Assembly (NCBI GenBank): GCA_002396665.1
Contig: DGYJ01000079.1
Span: 1,570-7,835 of the forward strand
DNA from: Bdellovibrionaceae bacterium UBA5009
Lineage (GTDB): Bacteria; Bdellovibrionota; Bdellovibrionia; Bdellovibrionales; Bdellovibrionaceae
Direction: 5' to 3'
Length of the DNA stretch: 6,266 bases
This document shows, piece after piece, positions 1-5,151 of this stretch. The position numbers were made by a program, and so were the translations under genes. The notes below the pieces were generated by a model. That model saw nothing but the letters and a program-made list of their open reading frames with translations. It did no database searches and had not been told where the DNA came from. Position 1 is the first letter of the stretch, and every line of letters starts with the position of its first letter.

Positions 1-1
1 C

Positions 2-565
2 GAATTTAAAAACAATGATGTTTTGCAAGTGATGGAACTGAATGTTCAAGAAGAAAAAATGGATATCAATGACTACCTTCGCCGGGTTGAAACCATTTCA
101 TCGCTGAGTCGCTACTCCTTAGTCACTCGTTTTCCTTTGTACTTTGAATTAAAACAATTTCTTCGTCATTACACGCAAAACCCCTTGGCCATCACCATGA
201 GCGCCCTGCACTTAGAAAAAATTCTGCAAAAACAGCATTATTTAAATTTAACTGGCGGCATTTTTGAAGGTTTAGGTAAGCTTTTTGATGCGAATACATT
301 TTTGTATATTTATCCGCACAAAACAGAAAAATTGTGTATGACAGCCAAAACATTTTCGCCAGAACCCGAAGCCCTTAGAATATTTCAACACTTTATTGAA
401 TCCCAAAATATTATTGATATTTCGGGCTGTGATGAATCAGAAATTTATTACCATTCCGCCGACGTGCAAAAACTGATCGCCAAAAAAAATCCCCTCTGGG
501 AAAAGCTTGTCCCCGCCGAGGTCAAAAAGAAAATTATTTCTGAAAAGTTGTTTGGGTTTAAGTAA
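2..565 (+). CDS. Unrecognised protein, 3' part (5' end probably outside window)
   Basis: I do not recognise this protein and assign no function. The frame is open from base 2 to a TAA at 563-565, giving at least 187 residues, so the gene probably begins upstream of the window. If it begins inside, the best start is ATG at 59 (MDINDYLRR), preceded by a weak purine-rich AAGAAG; TTG 23 and ATG 32 have no convincing ribosome binding site. The product is soluble-looking, with no signal peptide or membrane segment, and is rich in Leu, Phe, Lys and Glu. The first half looks mainly helical. A central Gly-rich stretch (LTGGIFEGLGKLF) is followed by a likely beta strand (TFLYIYPHK), and the C-terminus is Lys-rich (EVKKKIISEKLFGFK). 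A hairpin-containing region follows the stop. That it is a real gene is fairly sure from length and composition; identity is open. Confidence 0.62.
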   Translation, partial: EFKNNDVLQVMELNVQEEKMDINDYLRRVETISSLSRYSLVTRFPLYFELKQFLRHYTQNPLAITMSALHLEKILQKQHYLNLTGGIFEGLGKLFDANTFLYIYPHKTEKLCMTAKTFSPEPEALRIFQHFIESQNIIDISGCDESEIYYHSADVQKLIAKKNPLWEKLVPAEVKKKIISEKLFGFK

Positions 566-574
566 ATAACTAAA

Positions 575-625
575 CGCCATTTGAAGAAAGAAACGGCGAA
601 GTTTTCCAGTGTTCTGGCTTTCTTT
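575..625 (+). terminator. Candidate terminator/hairpin region after the first gene
   Basis: Ten bases after the stop codon, CGCCATTT (575-582) can pair with AAACGGCG (591-598) around an 8-nt loop, with one A-C mismatch, and is followed by GTTTT. A second perfect small hairpin follows, CCAG-TGTT-CTGG (606-617), with CTTTCTTT behind it. AAGAAAG (584-590) can also pair with CTTTCTT (618-624), so alternative folds exist. The T-tracts are interrupted, so this is only a plausible weak intrinsic terminator. The rest of 566-744 contains no gene I can support. Confidence 0.35.
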
Positions 626-734
626 AATATCCCTCCAAAGGAAATTGATGATTTTGGTTGGCTTGTTTCTAAACCGATTTAGGTAAAATTATTATGTTAT
701 ACACCAATCAAATTAAGTATTTACGAAATGACAG

Positions 735-755
735 ACATTTTGTATTTACATTTTG
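735..755 (+). repeat. Direct repeat ACATTTTG, possible BrnA operator
   Basis: The octamer ACATTTTG occurs at 735-742 and again at 748-755, a 13-bp period, overlapping the -35 region of the brnTA promoter. TTTGTA (739-744) is also repeated inverted as TACAAA (760-765). Ribbon-helix-helix antitoxins of the BrnA type are known to bind short repeats in their own promoter, so this is a plausible operator. The repeat is short and lies in AT-rich DNA, so chance is possible. Confidence 0.35.
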
Positions 756-773
756 CCACTACAAAGCTATACT
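745..773 (+). promoter_or_regulatory. Sigma70-like promoter of brnTA
   Basis: TTTACA (745-750) and TATACT (768-773) each match the sigma70 consensus hexamers at five of six positions and are separated by exactly 17 bp. The predicted transcription start is near 779-780, which coincides with the GTG at 780 chosen as the brnT start, so the transcript would be leaderless or nearly so. Confidence 0.6.
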
Positions 774-779
774 GACTCA

Positions 780-1100
780 GTGAGAATATCGGCATTCATC
801 TGGGATGAAAACAACAGCGAAAAATGCCTTAAACACGGGCTAACTCTGGCACAGATAGAAGATTTCCTTCTGAGCCAGCCGACCTTAATGGATGATGATA
901 CTCACTCAGACCAAGAGCCGAGATACATTGCTTTTGGTTATTTTGAAGACCGTTTTTTATTCGTCGTTTTCACACTACGGGTGAAAGACAAAAAATTAAA
1001 GTTTCGGGTAATTAGTGCGAGATATGCCAGAGCAAAAGAAATAAAGAGGTTAGAAGCTTATGAAAAAGCAAAAGGCACCAGCCAAAAAAAGAAAGAGTGA
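780..1100 (+). CDS. brnT: BrnT family toxin (RNase) of a type II toxin-antitoxin pair
   Basis: This is a BrnT (DUF497) toxin. The family are small ribonucleases that block translation and are neutralised by BrnA. Family hallmarks read in order in the 106-residue product: the opening FIWDENN (6-12), KHGL (18-21), RYIAFG (48-53), R58 followed by VVFTLR (62-67), and RVISARYA (76-83) with K86-E87 after it. A charged tail (KGTSQKKKE) ends the protein. The gene precedes its antitoxin and overlaps it by 41 nt, the usual toxin-first order of BrnTA modules. The start is uncertain. GTG 780 places the WDE motif at the usual N-terminal position and matches the predicted transcription start, but there is no Shine-Dalgarno. 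TTG 753 would add nine residues (LQSYTDS and flanks) and also lacks a ribosome binding site. Nothing suggests inactivation. Confidence 0.87.
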   Translation: MRISAFIWDENNSEKCLKHGLTLAQIEDFLLSQPTLMDDDTHSDQEPRYIAFGYFEDRFLFVVFTLRVKDKKLKFRVISARYARAKEIKRLEAYEKAKGTSQKKKE

Positions 1101-1329
1101 AGTCCAAGACCCTTTGGATCGGGATATGTCTTTCGTTTTTGACGACCCCACGAAGTGGAAGCAATTTAGCGAGCTGTTCCAGTTCGCTCCAAAAGACAAA
1201 ACGATTACTTTAAGAATGAGTGCTGACCTTTTGAGTCGCTATAAGAAGCTGGCAAAAGAGGAAAACACAAAATATCAGAAGCTAATAAGAGAAGCTCTTT
1301 TAGAGTTTCTCTTAAAAAAAGCTTCATAA
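1060..1329 (+). CDS. brnA: BrnA family antitoxin (ribbon-helix-helix)
   Basis: This is the antitoxin partner of BrnT, 89 residues. In characterised pairs BrnA binds BrnT through its N-terminal region and binds the operon promoter through a C-terminal ribbon-helix-helix fold, repressing it. Here a very basic N-terminus (MKKQKAPAKKRKSE) is followed by a linker with the BrnA-like acidic DPLDRD (17-22) and FDDPTKW (27-33). The ribbon strand is KTITLRMSAD (47-56), helix A is LLSRYKKLAKEEN (57-69) and helix B is YQKLIREALLEFLLKK (72-87). ATG 1060 lies inside brnT in another frame, ten bases after AAGAGG (1044-1049), which is a usable ribosome binding site, so translation of the two genes is probably coupled. 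The stop is 9 bp from the stop of the convergent XRE gene. A general CopG-type antitoxin would be the only alternative reading. Confidence 0.85.
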   Translation: MKKQKAPAKKRKSEVQDPLDRDMSFVFDDPTKWKQFSELFQFAPKDKTITLRMSADLLSRYKKLAKEENTKYQKLIREALLEFLLKKAS

Positions 1330-1338
1330 ACCATTTCG

Positions 1339-1587
1339 TTAGGCACCAATTTCGAGAGGAATGTCCATCACACGACAGATATAGAACAAAAACGGTAAGC
1401 TTGGGTATCGTCGTCCCTGCTCTATATAGACCACTGTTAAATCCAAGACTTCAGCAAGCTCTTCCTGAGTCAGACCCATTTCAATTCGACGATCTTGAAA
1501 TACAGACGACATTCGGCGGAGCTGACCCTCAACGACTCTCCTATGTTTAATAGAAAAAACTTTAACCTTTTTTATTTTCCAAGCCAT
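1339..1587 (-). CDS. Small XRE-family helix-turn-helix protein
   Basis: The 82-residue product is an XRE/Cro-like DNA-binding protein. After a basic N-terminal extension (residues 1-25, MAWKIKKVKVF...) comes the HTH: RRIEMGLTQEELAEVLDL (first helices), the recognition helix region TVVYIEQGRRYPSL, then FYICRVMDIPL. The motif order matches the family pattern of glutamine/glutamate-rich helix 2 and an IExGRRxPSL signature; no effector domain is present. ATG 1587 is preceded by GGTGA six bases upstream, and an internal Met at residue 26 (MSSVFQDRR) is a weaker alternative. It lies 16 bp downstream of the aminopeptidase gene on the same strand, so it is probably cotranscribed, and it is convergent with brnTA. 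Its targets are unknown. It could be a second regulator linked to the toxin-antitoxin pair or a stray solo regulator. Confidence 0.83.
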   Translation of the reverse strand: MAWKIKKVKVFSIKHRRVVEGQLRRMSSVFQDRRIEMGLTQEELAEVLDLTVVYIEQGRRYPSLPFLFYICRVMDIPLEIGA

Positions 1588-1603
1588 GCAGGGTCACCAG
1601 AAA

Positions 1604-3091
1604 CTAAACTGCCCTTGCACTCAAATACTGAATCAGCAACTGCACGGCTTGGCCGTTGGCCATGCCGGCAGACAATGGCCCCTGGCCTTTATCTGTCCAT
1701 GCATAAATATCCAAATGGGCCCATGGACAACCACGCACAAATTTTTGTAAAAATAATGCGGCTGTGATGGCCCCGCCAAAACCTTCTGATGAATTTTTGC
1801 AATCTGCAAAGTTCGAAGACAAGGAAGAAGCGTATTTTTCAACCAAAGGCATTCGCCAAACCCAGTCCCCGGCCAAGTGGGCCGCAGCTTGTAAATCTTC
1901 TGCAAGCTCATCCTGATTACTAAATAATCCCGCAACATCGGCCCCCAAAGCCACTTTGATCGCACCCGTTAATGTCGCAACATTAATTAATAATTCCGGC
2001 TGATCCGCTGCTTTCTGGGTCAAGGCCACATCAATGGCATCGGCTAAAACCAATCGGCCTTCGGCATCTGTGTTATCAATTTCAATTCGCAAACCATTTC
2101 GCGCCGTCAAGACATCCCCTGGTCGCATGGATTTGCCGTCCACACTATTTTCAGCCAGGGCCAAATAAAAATCACAGGGCTTAGGGTAAGCACTTTCATC
2201 GACCCACTTGGCAAGGGCCGCAACGGCTGCAGCGCCACCCATGTCTTTTTTCATCAGCCTCATCCCTGCAGAAGGTTTAATATCCAAGCCCCCTGTATCA
2301 AAGGTGATCCCCTTACCGACAAAGGCCACAGGTTTTTGTTTTGTTTTTTTACTTGGACGATATTTAATATGAACTAAGCAAGGTGCATTTTCAGCGCCCT
2401 GTCCAACACCCAAAAGCAAACCCATTTTTTCTTTTTTCAAACGCGCTTGATTCCAAATTTCAATTTTAGAATTTTTTGACCATTTTAATTTTTTAAAAAA
2501 AGCGGCAAAACTTTCAGGATAAATTTCATTCGGCGGGGCATTCACAAGATATCTTGCTAAGTTCACAGATTCTGCAATCCCTAAAGCTCGTTTAAAAATA
2601 TTTTTTTGCAAAGGAACAAGTGTCTTTTCAAAATAAACTTTTGGCAAAGTTGTTTCACGCCCCATCATTTGATCTTTGTACGAATAGCTTGAAATTTGCA
2701 TTCCCACCAAGGCCCCAAGATCTTGGCTTTCGCTTGTTCCACGAAAATGCATCCACACTTCGCTGACTTGGTGAGCTTTCAATTGCGCCAGCACTGACCC
2801 CAAACTGTCCCGCGACCAAGAATACTCTGAATCTGACAAGGCCTGTCCGTTCGACTGACTTCCGTTGGGTTTAAAAATCCACACCGGACCATCTGCAGAA
2901 ACGAAGTAAATCAGTTCACGCTCTTGTTTTCGCAAAAGCTCTTTTTGCCACGCTGGGGCTTTGCTCTGAATAAGCTCATCGACAAAGTGTGCGTCAGGCT
3001 GTCCCAAGAAATAGACATGCCCCGTCGCACGCGAAATAGCCTTTGTTTTTGTTTGAGTAAAAGTAAAGCTTTCAATCCATTTTTTTGCCAT
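1604..3091 (-). CDS. pepA: Leucyl aminopeptidase, peptidase family M17
   Basis: Two-metal cytosolic aminopeptidase of family M17 that removes N-terminal residues from peptides, usually as a hexamer. The 495-residue product has a poorly conserved N-terminal domain (about 1-165) and a clear catalytic domain (about 170-490). All expected residues are visible: metal ligands K260 and D265 in GKGITFDTGG, D283 in KKDMGG, and D342 and E344 in the signature NTDAEGRLVLADA; catalytic K272 (DIKPS) and R346. The C-terminal WAHLDIYAW (457-465) is also typical. There is no signal peptide, so it is cytoplasmic. I chose ATG 3091 (MAKKWIESF) because AGAGG lies five bases upstream; an in-frame ATG at 3127 would add 12 residues but lacks a ribosome binding site. 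The symbol pepA is used in the family sense; the divergent N-terminus means PepA versus another M17 subgroup is not settled. It is followed by the XRE gene and divergent from the EEP gene. Confidence 0.93.
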   Translation of the reverse strand: MAKKWIESFTFTQTKTKAISRATGHVYFLGQPDAHFVDELIQSKAPAWQKELLRKQERELIYFVSADGPVWIFKPNGSQSNGQALSDSEYSWSRDSLGSVLAQLKAHQVSEVWMHFRGTSESQDLGALVGMQISSYSYKDQMMGRETTLPKVYFEKTLVPLQKNIFKRALGIAESVNLARYLVNAPPNEIYPESFAAFFKKLKWSKNSKIEIWNQARLKKEKMGLLLGVGQGAENAPCLVHIKYRPSKKTKQKPVAFVGKGITFDTGGLDIKPSAGMRLMKKDMGGAAAVAALAKWVDESAYPKPCDFYLALAENSVDGKSMRPGDVLTARNGLRIEIDNTDAEGRLVLADAIDVALTQKAADQPELLINVATLTGAIKVALGADVAGLFSNQDELAEDLQAAAHLAGDWVWRMPLVEKYASSLSSNFADCKNSSEGFGGAITAALFLQKFVRGCPWAHLDIYAWTDKGQGPLSAGMANGQAVQLLIQYLSARAV

Positions 3092-3096
3092 AATTA

Positions 3097-3101
3097 CCTC
3101 T
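3097..3101 (-). promoter_or_regulatory. Ribosome binding site fixing the aminopeptidase start
   Basis: On the minus strand AGAGG (within GAGAGG) is followed by a 5-nt spacer and the ATG at 3091-3089. This well-placed Shine-Dalgarno favours the MAKK start over the longer in-frame start at 3127. Confidence 0.7.
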
Positions 3102-3107
3102 CGGTCC

Positions 3108-3136
3108 TTGTCACAGGATGTGTTCATCCATAGAAT
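3108..3136 (+). promoter_or_regulatory. Sigma70-like promoter of the EEP-apaG operon
   Basis: TTGTCA (3108-3113) and TAGAAT (3131-3136), each five of six to consensus, are separated by exactly 17 bp. The predicted transcription start is around 3142-3145, at or just before the ATG at 3145. There is no Shine-Dalgarno there, so a leaderless or near-leaderless mRNA is implied. Confidence 0.55.
3116..3129. repeat. Perfect inverted repeat inside the promoter spacer
   Basis: GGATG-TGTT-CATCC is a perfect 5-bp inverted repeat with a 4-nt centre, lying wholly between the -35 and -10 hexamers of the EEP promoter and upstream of the divergent aminopeptidase gene. The location suits a repressor operator acting on either gene; no known regulator consensus is recognised. 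Confidence 0.4.
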
Positions 3137-3144
3137 AAAAATTC

Positions 3145-4137
3145 ATGGCATGGAAAGAAACAACAAACCTCAAATTGACACTCCTCAATGCAGAAAATTT
3201 ATTTCTGTTGTTTGACCATCCCCCTGGACCTGAGTCCCTCAAAATGACAGAGGCCCAATGGCAGAAGCTTTCTAGCTCGATTTACGAAAATAAAAATCTA
3301 GCCAAGGCCAAAGAGCTTGCAAAATCTATTAATGACATGGACCCGGACATCGCAATGCTTTGTGAAGTTGGTGGGGTCGAGTCCTTAAAAAATTTCAACG
3401 AACTCTTTCTTGGTGGAAAATATCTGACCGCTTTGATCGAAGGCAATTCAGACCGAAATATTGATGTGGGATTTTTGATTCGTAAAGAACTTCCCTATTA
3501 CTTCGATCTTTTGACAAATAAAAATCGCTCGATCAAATTCAATTATCCCAATGACAAAAGTGGAAATAGTTTAAAATTTTCCAGGGATGCCGTCGAACTT
3601 CGACTTTTTCAAAAAGAAAGTCAGAAACCATTTTTGATTTTACTATTGACCCATCTTAAATCCCGACTGGATCCCGAAAGAGTTGATCCCAATGGTTTTG
3701 AGCGACGCAAAGCAGAGTTGAAAACATTGGTTGAAATTGTCAGAGAGACCCAAACTAAACATCCCAATGTGCCAATGATTGTGGCTGGGGATTTCAATGG
3801 AAACGCAAGCAAAGCTAGTACTGACCCCGAATTCCTTCCCATTTATGAGCAGACTTCACTTTTAGATGTGCTGGAAGTTGACCAAGTGCCTCAAGAGTTG
3901 AGAGCCACATTTGTGCAGGTCAAAAATGGTCAAAAAGCAGAAGGTCGGCAACTTGATTACTGCTTTTTGTCAAAAGAGACCCAGGCCTATCTGAAGCGAC
4001 AAAGTGCCTCTGTGTATTACTACAAAGACGAGTTCGGATTTAAAATCGATAAGCCACTCAGTTTAGATGCCAAATTACAGCTTCCCTCTGATCACTACCC
4101 CATTGTTTTTGAGCTTGAAAAAATACCTGTTTGGTAA
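3145..4137 (+). CDS. Endonuclease/exonuclease/phosphatase (EEP) family protein
   Basis: A 330-residue metal-dependent phosphodiesterase of the EEP (DNase I/exonuclease III/inositol phosphatase) fold. Motifs are complete: LLNAENLF (13-20) with the conserved Asn, the metal-binding Glu E74 in MLCEVGG, D107 in NIDVGFLIRK, H170 in LLTHLKSR, D216 and N218 in VAGDFNGN, D271 in QLDYCFLS, and the terminal SDH triad S315-D316-H317 in PSDHYPIVFEL. The protein should be catalytically active, but the substrate (DNA, RNA, nucleotide or phospholipid headgroup) cannot be read from the sequence. The N-terminus has no signal peptide, so it is probably cytoplasmic, unlike secreted nucleases of the fold. ATG 3145 is the first possible start because an in-frame stop lies at 3136; it has no Shine-Dalgarno. 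apaG follows after 12 bp and is probably cotranscribed. Confidence 0.9.
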   Translation: MAWKETTNLKLTLLNAENLFLLFDHPPGPESLKMTEAQWQKLSSSIYENKNLAKAKELAKSINDMDPDIAMLCEVGGVESLKNFNELFLGGKYLTALIEGNSDRNIDVGFLIRKELPYYFDLLTNKNRSIKFNYPNDKSGNSLKFSRDAVELRLFQKESQKPFLILLLTHLKSRLDPERVDPNGFERRKAELKTLVEIVRETQTKHPNVPMIVAGDFNGNASKASTDPEFLPIYEQTSLLDVLEVDQVPQELRATFVQVKNGQKAEGRQLDYCFLSKETQAYLKRQSASVYYYKDEFGFKIDKPLSLDAKLQLPSDHYPIVFELEKIPVW

Positions 4138-4149
4138 GATAGAAAGAGT

Positions 4150-4539
4150 ATGTCAGTACAAAAATCGATCACACAGCAATTTGAAGTTCGCGCAAAGACA
4201 GCCTACGTCGAGGCCGAATCAAAGCCCGAACAAGGCTACTATTTTTTTGCTTACCGTATGATGATCAAAAATTCTGGCAATTCACCAGCTCAACTGGTCA
4301 GTCGTCACTGGGTCATCACAGATGGTCAGGGACAAATTGAAGAAGTTCGCGGGCCCGGTGTTGTTGGCTTACAACCCCATATTCAACCCGGCCAAGTTTT
4401 CGAGTACGAAAGCGCCTGCCCACTGAGCTCGAGCAGTGGATCCATGAAGGGCCATTACGAAATGATCAGCGAATCGGGTGAAAAATTCACCATTGAAATC
4501 CCAGAATTTTACCTGGTCGCGCCCCACGCCCTTCACTAG
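4150..4539 (+). CDS. apaG: ApaG protein (DUF525)
   Basis: This 129-residue protein is a full-length ApaG, a single immunoglobulin/FN3-like beta-sandwich domain. In enterobacteria apaG neighbours apaH and its loss affects cobalt/magnesium resistance, but its biochemical role is unsettled. Hallmarks are present across the length: an opening strand FEVRAKTAYVEAES, YYFFAYRMMIKNSG (32-45), QLVSRHWVITDGQG (50-63), the signature EEVRGPGVVGLQPHIQPGQ, FEYESACPL, GSMKGHYEM, and the ending FTIEIPEFYLVAPHALH. The start ATG 4150 follows AGAAAGAG in the 12-bp gap after the EEP gene, so translation is probably linked with that gene. There is no apaH or rsmA (ksgA) beside it here, unlike the enterobacterial arrangement. 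Its stop is 9 bp from the convergent pdxH stop. Confidence 0.94.
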   Translation: MSVQKSITQQFEVRAKTAYVEAESKPEQGYYFFAYRMMIKNSGNSPAQLVSRHWVITDGQGQIEEVRGPGVVGLQPHIQPGQVFEYESACPLSSSSGSMKGHYEMISESGEKFTIEIPEFYLVAPHALH

Positions 4540-4548
4540 TCTAAAGCA

Positions 4549-5145
4549 CTACGGACTGAGCAAAGATCTTTCCCAAGCGGATCCATTTTTTTGATAGACA
4601 TAACGTTCGTGCAAACGACCTTGACGAGCAAACCAAAATTCATAATTCGTCGCCACGATTCGAAAACCACCCCAGTTTTCTGGGCAAGGGACATCTTGAC
4701 CAGAAAATTTTTTTTCAAAAAACTTCACTTGATCTTCTAGATATTCAAAGCTTTTTATTTTCTGACTTTGCTCCGAGGCCCATGCCCCAATCTGGCTTAA
4801 GCGTGGACGAGTTTTGAAATAGGCTTCAGATTCTGATCTTAGAATTTTTTCTGCTCGACCTTCAATACGAATTTGCTGTTCTAGGCTTGGCCAAAAAAAA
4901 TTCAAACTGACATTGGGATTATTTGCGATTTCAAGGGACTTGCGCCCATTGTAATTAGTGAAAAAAGTCAGCTCACCACGGGTGATTTGCTTGTATAAAA
5001 CCACACGACTAGAAGGTCTGTTATCCAGCGCCACAGTCGATAGGACCATGGCGTTGGCATCAGGCACTCGGGCTTTTACAGCTTCGTCATACAAAGCTAA
5101 AAAGTTCTTTAAAGGTTCTAAAGAAAAATCGAATGCCGACGACAT
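4549..5145 (-). CDS. pdxH: Pyridoxamine 5'-phosphate oxidase
   Basis: FMN-dependent enzyme that oxidises pyridoxamine or pyridoxine 5'-phosphate to pyridoxal 5'-phosphate, the last step of vitamin B6 synthesis and salvage; works as a cytoplasmic dimer. The 198-residue product aligns by eye over its whole length with the E. coli enzyme. FMN-contacting segments are RPSSRVVLYK (43-52), FFTNYNGRKS (61-70) and LEQQIRIEGRAEK (88-100). Substrate phosphate/ring residues Y109, R113 and S117 lie in EAYFKTRPRLSQIGAWAS, and R177 and H179 in RLHER. The C-terminal NWGGFRI and WERSLLSP are typical. E180 replaces the usual Asp of RLHDR, a mild change. ATG 5145 is preferred to the TTG codon just before it. 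The start is only 6 bp after the stop of the FKBP gene, with no good ribosome binding site, so coupled translation is likely. Confidence 0.95.
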   Translation of the reverse strand: MSSAFDFSLEPLKNFLALYDEAVKARVPDANAMVLSTVALDNRPSSRVVLYKQITRGELTFFTNYNGRKSLEIANNPNVSLNFFWPSLEQQIRIEGRAEKILRSESEAYFKTRPRLSQIGAWASEQSQKIKSFEYLEDQVKFFEKKFSGQDVPCPENWGGFRIVATNYEFWFARQGRLHERYVYQKNGSAWERSLLSP

Positions 5146-5151
5146 CAAAAA

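Noticed and set aside
1290..1326. GAAGCT...AGCTTC inverted repeat at the end of brnA as a terminator
   Set aside because: The loop exceeds 20 nt, it lies inside coding sequence and no T-tract follows on the brnA strand.
1495..1767. Plus-strand open frame of about 90 codons across the aminopeptidase/XRE junction
   Set aside because: It runs antisense to two well-supported genes, has no family motif and has a biased shadow-like composition.
1633..1965. Minus-strand open frame of about 110 codons
   Set aside because: It lies wholly inside the aminopeptidase catalytic domain in another frame; the M17 motifs are in the longer frame.
3108..3160. Aminopeptidase promoter with a minus-strand -10 TATTCT at 3137-3132
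   Set aside because: The -10 is only four of six and no acceptable -35 is found at 16-18 bp, so I do not annotate it even though a promoter must lie nearby.
4536..4560. AGTC...GACT inverted repeat between apaG and pdxH stops as a bidirectional terminator
   Set aside because: The stem is only four pairs with an 11-12 nt loop and there is no T-tract on either side.
4536..4718. Minus-strand 60-codon frame overlapping the end of pdxH
   Set aside because: It is inside pdxH in another frame and shows no independent start signal or motif.
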